DNA from: Cudoniella acicularis
Taxonomy: Eukaryota; Ascomycota; Leotiomycetes; Helotiales; Helotiaceae
Length of the DNA stretch: 28,020 bases
NCBI GenBank assembly: GCA_013054445.1
Contig: JAAMPI010000694.1
Coordinates: 1-28,020, forward strand
Direction of reading: 5' to 3'
The notes under the pieces are model-generated. The model was given only the letters and a program-made list of their open reading frames with translations. It did not search any database and was not told the DNA's origin. The number at the start of each line of letters is the position of its first letter. Position 1 is the stretch's first letter. The translations under genes were made by a program, and so were the position numbers. Shown one piece after another: positions 8,856 through 18,743 of the stretch.

Positions 8856-11607
8856 TCAAATAACCGAGCGTCCCGTTGCCACTATCGCCACAATCCCGGC
8901 TAGAACCGCTGTGTATAGCAAAACAGTCCTAAATAAGTCCATTCTATCCTCCCCATTATCCGAATGTGTAACAAGGCTTAGAACAACCGCAAACGACATC
9001 GCGCATGCCAAAACGATTGTCAGCAGTAGCCTCGTACTGATGTCTAACGCGAATAAAATGTATATAGGGACCAGCAGGATTGCAACTGCCGTAAGCGTAA
9101 CAATAATTCGTGTGACTTTCGAAAGGCGAGTTTTGAAGTAATAGCGGATAAGGGGGTCTTCGGACTTTTTTCCATCGCTTGTTGTGAAAATTGACTAGGA
9201 GAGAGGTGAGTCAAACTCGGATCAAGGCATAGGGTGACATGAATTCTTACCCCTAAGCGTGTTGTAGAAGCGAGGCTTTGGATAGCGTTGTCCAGCACAG
9301 AGTCCGGAGACGGCTCGCCGACGCATACAAAATCATCTCCATGGTAGATGAACCCCATATCCTTCGCACCAAGCGGCTTCCTGTTGTGGATATAGTTGAA
9401 CAGATTCCGATGAATCTCCTTGGAAGCCTTGCGCAGCTTTTTTGACTCTGCATCTTGTAGAAGAAGTTTAGCTATAAATAATTAGCAGAACGTTAAAATA
9501 AAGAAGGAAGAAGTGCAAACTGTATTCCGTTAATTTTTCTCGGATTATTTGGCATAGCTGTGCCCTTTCTCCAGTAACCCCGCTTCGCCAATGGAGCTTC
9601 CATTTGGTATCTTCATTGCATGCATCCGCCTGATCCAGCTTCGCTAGTTTACTCTCGAGCTCAGTAATCTCTATTTGCAGATGTATCAGCATACGAGTGC
9701 GAAGAGTACCAAAACGGCGGAAAATGGCGAAGTCATCGTCACTGTTAATGAAACTAGCAAGTCTGGGATATCCCGGAGGGAATTCTTCCACTGTAAGCTC
9801 TGAGTAAGAATATATCCATCACTTAAACAAGGAAAGATGATACCTTACGTGTTTCTGTGAGATTCCCAGAGTATCGATCTTCTATTCTGTCTATCGGTTT
9901 GCTATTTCGTAGTCTCTTAACTGTGCGATAGTAGTGTTAGTCCAAAGGTTCTCCTAATTATTTAAGATACAGGCGGCAAAGACTCAATAAATTTTGGAAG
10001 GTTTTGAGGTCCACTTACTGGCTGACACCCATGAAGGACGGTTCGTTGATGGGTGGACAGTACCAGAGCCGCGGGCTTGTAAGTATTCAGACTGGATTTC
10101 TTCCACTTCAATGCTTCTATTGTTGGTTTGCAAATCGCTCGGCGGAGGTAGATTCGCTTGAGATGAAGGTAGCCGAGAACGAAGAAAAGCTTGCGGTTCC
10201 ATGTCGACAACGAATGAATGGCGTGAAAAATGATATGGTTCATTTTGAGTTTGTGAGAGAGCTAGAAATCGGATGAGTATTGGGGTATGAGAGCGTATAA
10301 TATAACTTAACTCACGTATTGATTCGAAACGAGAAATACTTGGTAGGATTGGCGAGTGTTGAAAACGTTGAAGGATGTCATTCATAACATTAATGGCTGG
10401 AATAATATATGCTCTGCGAAGCGATGAGTTTCCGGCAACAACATGACCGTATAGGGCACCTGAATGGGCATCAACGACCCATGCACCACAGTCTCCCGGA
10501 GCTGTGTTCACAAATTAGTCCTTCAGCCTCAAAGATTAGAAGTTTTGTAAGGGGGAAAGAGAAAAGCAGATCTTCTCACCAATATCCTTCTGTCAACACA
10601 GGCCACATTTTCTGATAACTGTCTGACCCCGCCATTTTTATGAAGTAAGGGTTCCTCAAAATAATCCCCTTGATAACACCGCTCCTCCCGGTCGCCACCC
10701 ATACATCCCCTTCTACTACCTTAGTAGCAATACTTTGTATGTCTAAGAGTCTGTGTGGCTCTTCTGGGGTTGGAGGCAGGTTGATTCGATTTGGAACATG
10801 CAAGACCGGATCATCAATTCGAAAGATTTCGTAATCAAGGTCATTCTGGACCCCTGCTTCCTTCACGACTCCTATCTGTCGGGGCCTTGCATCCCCATTT
10901 TCGTGGTATGGTTGCGTTTCTCTCACCCTCGAACCTTGAGCTTCAACAGACCCAGAGCTGAGATCGACTGAAGATCGATGGAACGACATGCGAGTGGAGA
11001 CAGGTTTTAAAGAACGGAGCGATTGTGTCTCTATTTCGCAAAAGGGAAAATATTAGCAAGTGCCGCCTGTTGCTCAAGACTGAAGAAGTCCCATCAATAG
11101 AATTCTCAGATGCTTACTTGTGGTTGTAACATCGCTATCATCATCAAATTGAAAGCTCGAATTGTCTTCTGTAAAGGTCTCAACGCTGCTGTCTTCGGTA
11201 GTGCGTGGATGTAAGGATGTAAATCCGAAGTATATCCCGTTGATAATTAGAACCCCACCAAGTGTCGCTTCGTGATTGACTCCTATTTGAATAGAGCTAC
11301 CACAGACATTTTTGCCGCCGTCGCGAAGGTAGATCTGCTGCTCACAAGGGCCGGAATATCTACTCTCGATGTCGCTAGGATACGGTTCCTGTTTCATTCC
11401 CATTGGCTCTGCAGGCATCCTGTCCATACTCTTGAGTGACATCCCTGGGAATTTTGCCAGTATGTCGTTAGCTTGAAGAATTCGAATCACCTTGGTGCGA
11501 TAACTGTCACTTTTGCTTGTAAATATAACGGTAGGCCGAGCACTTCGAGGCTCTCGACCAACCATCCACAAATGAAAGCTGAAATTCGTGGATATCTTCT
11601 CGTCCAA
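8856..11607 (-). CDS. Trypsin-like (GDCG) domain fused to DUF6594 membrane domain
   Basis: Exons 5' to 3': about 11607-11118, 11030-10580, 10501-10316, 10261-10019, 9920-9849, 9790-9521, 9471-9251, 9194-8856; about 757 residues. The N-terminal half has RPTVIF, then GGVLIINGIYFGFTSLHPR, LDYEIF and APGDCGAWVVD...YGHVVAG, a layout like a chymotrypsin-fold protease with His, Asp and Cys in the usual order. The C-terminal half is DUF6594: GYPRLASF, DDDFAIFRRFGTLRTRML, a coiled-coil segment, EYTKLLLQ, then three hydrophobic helices (VTLTAVAILLVPIYILF, LLLTIVLACAMSFAVVL, FRTVLLYTAVLAGIVAIV). A canonical GTAAGT intron (9921-10018) joins the halves in phase. Two problems: the intron at 10502-10579 has good GTGAGA/ACAG ends but its phases disagree by one base, and no ATG opens the first exon (11607 is TTG; an in-frame TAA lies at 11674-11676). 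Either the gene is decaying or those two points are mis-modelled. A membrane-anchored protease-like protein is inferred. Confidence 0.7.
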
Positions 11608-12031
11608 TTCAAATTCCTCTTTATGAGCATTTAGCGTTTGGATGATGGTTTTAGACAGTTCGTTTTCGATTATTTACGAAAGGTTTTGGATGACACATTT
11701 GGAGAGGTTCTGAGGTACTGTACTCGAGTAAGGTGAAAGTTCATCGCGATGAGGTGTGTTGACACTCCAACAAAATATGCACTGCGCAGCACACCGCTCA
11801 AAGCTGAAAAACCGGCTGACGCCCGATAGAATAACTCTCGGTGAAAGGCAGACTTCTCGCCTGGGGAACGACTGGCTGGTCGGTGTGCAGTCGGTTACGC
11901 CACAGACCATGGTGCATATGCGTGAGCCTTCACCATATCATAGTTTAACCAATAGGCTCAGAAATCGGAACCCCTAAGATCTCAATGCTAACTGAGCTTT
12001 GGCTTTGGTATGAGCTATATGGCAAGTTATA
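11608..12031. promoter_or_regulatory. Divergent intergenic region between two accessory genes
   Basis: About 420 bp separate the minus-strand fusion gene and the plus-strand gene at 12032, so both probably start here. On the minus strand the reading frame of the first exon remains meaningful upstream to the TAA at 11674-11676. Beyond that the same frame contains NLSKCVIQNL, resembling ELSKTIIQTL downstream of the stop. This suggests coding sequence once extended into the region. No clear TATA box seen. Confidence 0.35.
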
Positions 12032-13018
12032 ATGGCTCAAATCCACTGTAATAACTGGGATAATTGTTTGTCAATGGCTCAAAGAGACTCTCTTCGCGCA
12101 AGGCTTCTAAGCCCACCAGTTTCTTCAAGTATGCGGCTTGAAATCCTCAACAATATGTTCAACTTTCAAATGACAGAAAACAACTACCGATCAATGGAAA
12201 AGGGACTCGAATCTTATTTCATACATTGGTATGAGGAGCAATGCAGCGACCGTACGGGACCAATTGCGAAATTGAACCACAAGGAACTGCTTGAAATCGT
12301 TGACCTTCTCAAGGATCCATTGATGACCTACGATATTGCGAAAGCAAAAGTACCACAGACAGCCTCGGCACTTAAGACGGATCTTGAAATCGAAAGTGGC
12401 TTGGTGCTAGCTGCCAGAATTTGGTCAATTTCATCCATTGGAAGCTTGAAACAATGCTTGTCCTTTGGTTCAAATGTTGATTGGAACAGCGGATCACTCA
12501 AGGACACACTGGACGCCCACTACAGCCTGTCTTCAGTGACCGCCGGAAATGCCAAAATTCCTAAGCTCTTCAATGCTGTCAATCTACATCGGATTGCCGG
12601 TATCAAAATATGCTGGACCAGTAATCTTTTGGACCACCTTCAAATGACCGATGATGATAAAACTGTCCACATCTTCCACCATGCCTCATTCTTAAAGTTG
12701 CACCGGAGGGTAGAGAGGTAAGTTTCTAAGTAGCCTCTATCAGGGAGTGACATTAATCGTGTATTTAGCCACGTACTTCCCAAAGATTTTATCGAAGAAA
12801 CTTTCAATACACTCGCTCTTCTGCTCCCCCAGGATAATGCAACTTCCAAGAAATGGTTTCAACAACAAATAAAAGAGCTAGGGCTTGACCCCGCAGCTGG
12901 TTGTAATGGACATCTGAATACTTCTTCGCGCCGACTTGAAAACTTCAAGTACTGGGGTGATAAAATATCCATTTTGAAGCAAGCATTTGACGACTCGGAG
13001 CCTAAAACTGTGTCGTAG
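12032..13018 (+). CDS. Fungal hypothetical protein, C-terminal membrane helix cut off by in-frame TAG
   Basis: Exon 1 12032-12717, intron 12718-12768 (GTAAGT ... TTTAG), exon 2 12769-13018: 311 residues to TAG 13016-13018. Landmarks match a large filamentous-fungal family of unknown function: RLRARLLSPP-like RARLLSPPVSSSMRLEILNN, GLESYFIHWYEE, LNHKELLEIVDLL, HRIAGIKICWTSNLLDHL and MTDDDKTVHIFHHASFL. After the TAG the same frame continues WWYDDRKRVQWYTFWV, then AALVLLLTVVFGLV, then TAG 13109-13111 and TAA 13130-13132. As I recall the family, the helix is normally part of the protein and Gln occupies both TAG positions. So either the protein now ends early and is soluble, or the stops are bypassed. 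Transcribed divergently from the DUF6594 fusion gene. Confidence 0.8.
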
Positions 13019-13132
13019 TGGTGGTATGATGATCGGAAGAGGGTGCAATGGTACACGTTTTGGGTAGCTGCACTCGTATTACTACTGACTGTTGTTTTCG
13101 GACTGGTTTAGTTAGTAAGTGGTGTGATTTAA
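13019..13132 (+). pseudogene. Family C-terminal membrane segment beyond the TAG
   Basis: The frame of the preceding gene runs on for 30 codons with a Trp-rich juxtamembrane motif and a 20-residue hydrophobic helix, then a second TAG (13109-13111), six codons and TAA. Both TAGs sit where Gln would be expected (QWW and FGLVQ in relatives, from memory). It is translated only by read-through, editing or if the reference base is wrong; otherwise it is a 3' relic. Confidence 0.6.
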
Positions 13133-14200
13133 GCTTGGGCGAGTGTGAAAGCTCTTCACTGAAAAATGTCGAACTTACCAAAACCTCTACATGAACAATA
13201 GATTTGAGTGCTCCGTGCATGATACTATTTCAACTATTATAGCTATGCCGGCTGGATAATTTCCTCGCTATATATCACTGTCAACCTATCTTTTTCATTC
13301 TAAAAATGCCATGGGGAAAAAATAAAGATCTGTTGTCCGTCTACTATGGTTTCTCGCTTTTGTTTATGTTCATTTCCAGCAAACATTTCATTGAATTATT
13401 TTGAGACTAGATGAACATTAATGATCTAAGTATATAAAAAGACTGCTCTGGAATTCCGTCGTCCTGTTACAAGAGAACTAATATACCTGAAGGTAGTGAT
13501 CTTGTGAAGTGTTCTGGGCGTAACGAGAGCTTGGAGGCGAAATACAATATCTGCCGGGAAATCGGCCCTCGACCCCGAATCCGATAGCAACTCGTAACGT
13601 CTATTGCGATCATCTGATATCTAACCGCCTCAAATGACACGCTTAAAATTCGGTACCAAAAGATACGAGATTGTCCCGAGAAAAGTTGGCGCATTCCCCG
13701 TCTCAACAGCGATCTTGGCGTTCCAGAAAACCCTAAAACCGCATTTCAACTTATGCGAGTAATGCACCCCTCGAATCGTTCGTCCCAATACCGTCTCAAG
13801 ACATATCTGAAAGTACCGAATCGCGATGGGACAGCGGCTCTATGCAGGAAAACGACCCTCTCTCATCTTGGCTTCGTCTCATCCGGACTGAGTGAGATGT
13901 CATTTACTATGATTTCGCGAAGGTGCGGCAATACTTGGCGTGTCAAGGTAGGTGAGGACTCTAGGCAAAAAGGAGACGAGAGGGCATAAGTAAGTTGGAG
14001 TTTCCGTGTTGGGAAACTCTCCTCTCTCTTCATTCAGCCATCACTCCCTCAGACTTTCCATTCTTTATAGTTCTGCGAACTCTTTTGGTTCTCTTCAACA
14101 AATATTCGCTCTTTACAATATACACCGCAAGCCGGTCTTTACCTAATACACTTTCACTAAAATCCATCGCTTTCCAATCAACCAAACCAAAACCACCAAA
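13133..14200. other. Intergenic stretch, no supported gene
   Basis: The first half is AT-rich. No frame here shows recognisable sequence. From about 14000 the plus strand becomes rich in CTC/CTT, then CAACCAAAACC just before the ATG at 14201: the promoter and leader of the secreted-protein gene. Confidence 0.5.
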
Positions 14201-14575
14201 ATGCATTCTAATACTTTTCTCCTCGTCCTCCTCTTCGCCATCACGGCCTCAGCATCTGCCATCCCCGCTCGCGCCGTTGCAGCAGGTGTAGATTTCGGAT
14301 CCTGCACCCCAACCATCGATTTCGAGCTTGGTCGTCCAGGCCGCAAAGCCACCGAAGGGACCTTCCTCCCCACCGATCCTGTCGTTGCAAAGGGCCAGGA
14401 GGATGCTTTGAACCCGAATATCATCACCAATCGCGTGTGCGATCAGCTTATCAATGTCTGCGGTGCGAATGATGCTGCGCATACGCTTTGTTTGTCTGCG
14501 AAGGCGACTGTTGCGGCACTAGGAACGAAAGATGCTACAACTGCTACGGCGTTCAATTCTGCGCTCGGATTTTAG
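14201..14575 (+). CDS. Small secreted protein, four cysteines
   Basis: Single exon, 124 residues, ATG in good context (CAAAATG). Residues 1-20 are a clear signal peptide (MHSNTFLLVLLFAITASASA) with likely cleavage before IPARA. The mature protein has four Cys (SCTPTIDF, RVCDQL, NVCGAN, TLCLSA), enough for two disulfides, and the motifs GRPGRKATEGTFLPTDP and ALNPNIITNRVCDQL. Proteins of this pattern (Cys, then a FxPTD-like motif, then ALNxxIIT, then CxxLxxxCGAN) recur in secretomes of many Pezizomycotina; function unknown. Role as an effector or surface protein is speculation. Codon choice is C-rich at third positions early in the gene, compatible with strong expression. Confidence 0.85.
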   Translation: MHSNTFLLVLLFAITASASAIPARAVAAGVDFGSCTPTIDFELGRPGRKATEGTFLPTDPVVAKGQEDALNPNIITNRVCDQLINVCGANDAAHTLCLSAKATVAALGTKDATTATAFNSALGF

Positions 14576-15660
14576 AGGGTTTGAGGTGGTGGATGGACCG
14601 TGGGTAATGGTGGGGTTGTTGTTCTTTTGGCTTGCCAGGGAGGGATTAAGAGGAGTATGTGTTGGAGAAACTGGGAGTGGTGACGAAGTGATTGCTTGAT
14701 GTCCATGAACGCTTGGCGTAGACTGGGAGAGGTTTGGCTGTTAGCGATTGCTAAATGTACCAGCAGCTTTAATGTGAAATGAATTGATGTCGTTCAAGAG
14801 ATGAGAATCAATCTTGAAGCAGTCGGAAGCAGGTGTGACGCGTGAAATTGCAATGAATATAAAACAAGTGCCGAAATTTGAATTAAAATTTCAGGGTAAA
14901 GATCTAAATAGAGTAAGCACTGAACTAAAGTGACATCCTTTTCACTTTAGAACCGCGTAAAATTACTCTCGAGAATATTGTAATAATTAATACCCTACTC
15001 TTGTAGTTTTTCGATTGACTTTCCATCTGGATTCCGGCATCCGGGTGTCATTTCGAGGAATGCCCGCAGTCACTTCAAAGTTTAAAAATATTAATGGATT
15101 ATTTACGGACTTTTCCTATAGCAACTGAAGACAGAGCCTCAAAGGCCAATGTGAATTATCTTTAACCTGTGTAGTGCTTTGAATTTGAATGCTGCTGAAA
15201 TCGGGAAGTGAACTGAGCATAAATGAAGTTTAGAACTGCTGGGTCCGAAAGCCGAAGATAATAATATTTTAAGTACAGTATTTAAACCAATTATGAAAGG
15301 ATTTATAATACAAGACTATTTGAAGGCGCCTCATGTCCTGCCCGGCCGTATGAAACATTATATCGAGCTTGCAATAGTAGCTTGTACCCACCCTCCTGGT
15401 CCCCCCCCCCCACATCGATCCAGTGGACCCCAATTTTCAAAAATCACAAGCGTATTATCATTATCATTACTGTCTCATGCCTTTACAATCATCTGTCGCT
15501 AAACTCGTCAAAAGCCTTGCGTTCCATGGATCCAGATCAGATTATCCCCGCCACCCCTTACATCTCCAAAGAATACCATCAGCCCTCAACTCCACACCCC
15601 CAAAACTCATAGTCACTTAGAACTCGACAGGCCTTGAATTCTCGTTGCTTTCCCAAATCT
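14576..15660. other. Intergenic stretch, no supported gene
   Basis: This contains the 3' flank of the secreted-protein gene, AT-rich DNA from about 14850 to 15300, and a run of eleven C at 15401-15411. Overlapping short frames at 15293-15620 on the plus strand show no recognisable protein. Confidence 0.5.
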
Positions 15661-15927
15661 TTATTGCCCAACCTTGCATGGTGTCTGATATGGACTACCC
15701 CCACAATCCGGCTTATCCCTCTCTTCTTTTCCCGCCCTGGCACCAATTGTTCGCACAGGTACAAGCACAAAAGGAGGAGTATTATTAAGAGTCTCCGAGA
15801 GGGCAAGTTCGACTTTGGCGGCTTTTGCGTTTACGTTGGTGGCGAATAGAAAATGTGGGATCGTGAGGGCGAAGGAAGTCGATGTGAGGAGCGTTGCGAT
15901 GAGGAGGGGATAGATGTGGAATTGCAT
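15661..15927 (-). CDS. Small secreted protein, two C-terminal cysteines
   Basis: The ATG at 15927-15925 opens an 88-residue frame ending TAA. The open frame extends farther upstream, but the next Met adds only a basic, leader-like stretch, so I choose this start: MQFHIYPLLIATLLTSTSFA is a textbook signal peptide. The mature part is short (about 68 residues), Val/Ala-rich in the middle (KAAKVELALSETLNN) and ends with a Cys-containing tail, DCGGSPYQTPCKVGQ. No family recognised. It may be a lineage-specific secreted peptide. No dibasic Kex2 repeats are visible, so a repeat-type peptide precursor is not supported. Confidence 0.6.
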   Translation of the reverse strand: MQFHIYPLLIATLLTSTSFALTIPHFLFATNVNAKAAKVELALSETLNNTPPFVLVPVRTIGARAGKEERDKPDCGGSPYQTPCKVGQ

Positions 15928-16635
15928 AGTTGGCCTCCGGCGAGTTGTCTTTGTTGGCTTTGCTTTGAAAAAGAAATTGTGATGCTTTGATATAACGAAA
16001 GTTATTGCTTTCCTGGAAGTTCGTGCTTGCAAATGGAGAGGTTGTGGCAGTAGGAGGACTTTTTAATTAATGATTCTTATCAGTGTTGAATTAAAGAAAG
16101 AGCGTGAGGTTCTGCGACATAAGTTTTTCACGAGAGAGCCAGCAGCTACTTTGTATTCGGCCGCAGGAACATCATTTTCGCAGATCTCTGTCACTCCAAC
16201 CCGACCATCAAAGAAATTGCCATAGCTCAGGCTATTAGAATAGTAACTCTACTCTAATTCGGAACAACCCTAGAAAGCTAAATTGCGATCTCTACGTGAA
16301 GGATCTCGTGTCGCTAATTTCTACCGAGGCTGTGCCGAGGATCGGCAGACCGAGTGTAGATCAACGCTATCGCCCTTGTTTGGGGAGAAGATCGGAGGGA
16401 AGTGCGTTTCAGAAGTAGTGAGTGTAGGGGATCTTGTTTGCTTTTATTTTTATTTTAGAGGGCCGAGCTCGGGGATGATGACGATTCTGAATTGCTGAAA
16501 AGAGACAATATGTATTTCTGGGGCTCGGATTTTTCGGGAATGCTGTATGATACTCAAACCTCAGAAATAATTTCATTACAGAAGTATACTTTTCCCTGTC
16601 CCATCAACCGTTTTATTATTTTCCAATCCCAAACT
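15928..16635. other. Intergenic stretch, no supported gene
   Basis: The first part is the promoter side of the minus-strand secreted peptide gene; the last part is the 3' flank of the carboxylesterase gene. Nothing else supported. Short plus-strand frames at 16283-16498 and 16492-16701 look random. Confidence 0.5.
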
Positions 16636-18743
16636 CTACAGCCCGCCATCAACATAATAACTCAGCGAGTAATTCAAAAAAGCACACTGCGGTACATCTA
16701 AGAATCCACTTGATAAACTTGGCCAATCAAGCAATTTCATCCTTCCGTCTTCAGCACCCCCAACCTCCTCCCAAAGCCCACTCTTTTCAATCCCCTCAAT
16801 AGCCGTCTCATACCCCCTTGCTCTCAAGAAGCTTGTCTTGGGATTCGGATCTCCTTCCCGAACGAAAGCTCCAAAATAACCACTTGTGAGCTGAATAGAA
16901 TACAAATCATCTGCATTCCTCAATGTCCCCAAGTTCCCAAAAACCCAAGGCATATCCGCGCCGTGAAGCTTGAAATATGGCAAATTCGGATCGTTGTTTG
17001 CGGGTCCGCCGAGATTGTTGGGATCGTACCCGTTAATGGATCGCTGCATCTGGTAATAATATGCATTTGAGAAGGCTCCCGAATTAGACGCTGTAGAGAC
17101 GGTCGCTTGGTCTATGCAGCGGAATTGCAAGTCTGTTGCGACGCGCTGCGATACGTTGAAGGCGTCTAGTGTCATATTTCCGGTTGAGTATAAGGGGAAG
17201 AGACCACTGTCTATTACACTCTGCGCATAAGTTGCTGAAATCCCAAGAGATGCTTGGATTCCAGTGAGTAAAGAAGTGATAGGTGTTTTTGGGTAAGTGC
17301 TGAAGGACGCTCCATCGTTCGCAACATTCCCGAATATTACGGGAATGTTGGCTATGTTTTTGCTTGGTTTGAGCACGGGAAGGTTAGGTGTGTTGACAAT
17401 GACGCCGTCTTGGACTACGTATCTTGCCACTGTTGACAAACCCACGAGTTTCAAGGCTGGGAAGGTGTATAGACATGGAATTTGGTCGGAAAGGGCAGAT
17501 TGTGCGCATCCTGCTGCCGTAAAGATGTTTTGGCCTGCTAGCGCGTAGGAGCAGCCGGTGTGAGGTACGAACTATATGTCGTGGCATAATCGCTTGTCAA
17601 TCCCAACGCTACACCCCCTCCAAGATTAGACATGGCGACTGCTCCTTGATATTTGCCGATCGCGCGTGGAGAACCCAGTAGCACGCGAACACTACCTGCG
17701 CCTGCGGATTCACCAATTATGGTTATTTGGTTTGGATCCCCGCCAAATGAGGCAATGTTTGCGATGGTCCACTATTTTAATCAGCTCAATATCTTGACAT
17801 GATAGGAAAGGGGACGCACATCGAGCGCAGTGATTTGGTCACCAATTCCGTAGTTGCCAGTAATATTAGTCCCTGGGATTGCCAGAAATCCTAATGTAGA
17901 AAGCCGGTAGTTAATATTAACCACCACGATATCCTCTCTCGAAGCAAGATTCCCCCCATCACTTCCTGGATCAGCACCAGAACCGCCGGTAAACCCTCCA
18001 CCATGAATCCAGAACATGACAGGTCTGAGAGAATCTTTGGACCCTACTTTGGGAATGTATGGTGTTTGGATGTTGAGGAAGAGACAATCTTCACTACCGG
18101 AACTTCCTTGAGCGCATTGCAATCCGTAGGATGTAGCTTCGATAGTTTTCCCTGTGGGTGTATATGGAGTTGAATACACAAATCTTTGAGGTGTGTTCGC
18201 GTATGGAATCCCGAGGAAGCGGAAAGATTTCTTGTTCCTGAATCCGATGTAGGTGTTCCCTCCGGAGTTAATGGAAATTTGATTTGACGCAGATGATTGA
18301 GAAGTACCGGGTTGACTGGCATTGGTGGATTGCGTGCAGAGGACCGGGAGCTCTACAAAACCGAGTGGGAAGGCGTGAAAAGTTAATTCCTCGATATCCT
18401 GACCCACAGCGAGCAAACCATCGTCAATGTAGTAAAATTGAAGAGGTGCAGTGTTGCCAGCATATGCGGTATAGGCAAGGGATTGGAAGATGTCGTTCTG
18501 ATGGGCCTTGATGGCTGCGCTTGAGAGAAGTGTTTCATTTAGGGACTTGCAAGCCGAAGAAGCATCTTTTTGATTGAACTCATCCAAAAGAATGAAACTG
18601 AGATGATTGACATCGTCGGTGGCATTGAGATTATTCTGAAAAAGAAGAGTCAATGACGTAGCAGCATTAGAAATTTGGGAAGCTGAGGATAAGGGCAGAT
18701 AGAGGCAGACTGCCAGTACGTGGAGGCACTTTCTGAGAGACAT
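16636..18743 (-). CDS. Secreted type-B carboxylesterase/lipase, possible frameshift
   Basis: Exon 1 18743-17820, intron 17772-17819 (GTGCGT ... AATAG, in phase), exon 2 from 17771, and a final part to TAG 16636-16638; about 674 residues. The signal peptide is followed by a roughly 140-residue N-terminal extension. The alpha/beta-hydrolase landmarks are FLGIPYANTPQRF, SEDCLFLNIQTPYIP, FWIHGGGFTGGSG (oxyanion), NYRLSTLGFL and the nucleophile GESAG (Ser about 330). The acid is probably Asp about 449 (NDGASF) and the His is in KLHGADMPWVFG (about 566). The C-terminus ends normally after PQCAFLNYS. Around 17535-17573 the frame changes. Exon 2 reads YSSYLT and then meets a TAG; the next frame resumes SYALAGQNIF. 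A splice (GTTCG ... CTAG or CTAGCAG, 35 or 38 nt) would repair it, but the intron is very short and removes residues that relatives keep, so a small indel is equally likely. Substrate unknown. Confidence 0.8.

Noticed and set aside
8815..9141. 108-codon plus-strand frame
   Set aside because: It is the antisense of the DUF6594 C-terminal membrane helices, which give a much clearer protein on the minus strand.
3933..13111. UAG reassigned to Gln in this organism
   Set aside because: The AAA ATPase and the esterase end normally at TAG with no family sequence beyond, so local decay or editing is more likely than a code change.
15661..15720. Cys-containing tail as a mating alpha-pheromone
   Set aside because: Spacing between the two Cys and the lack of Trp and repeated Kex2 sites do not match known ascomycete alpha-pheromones.
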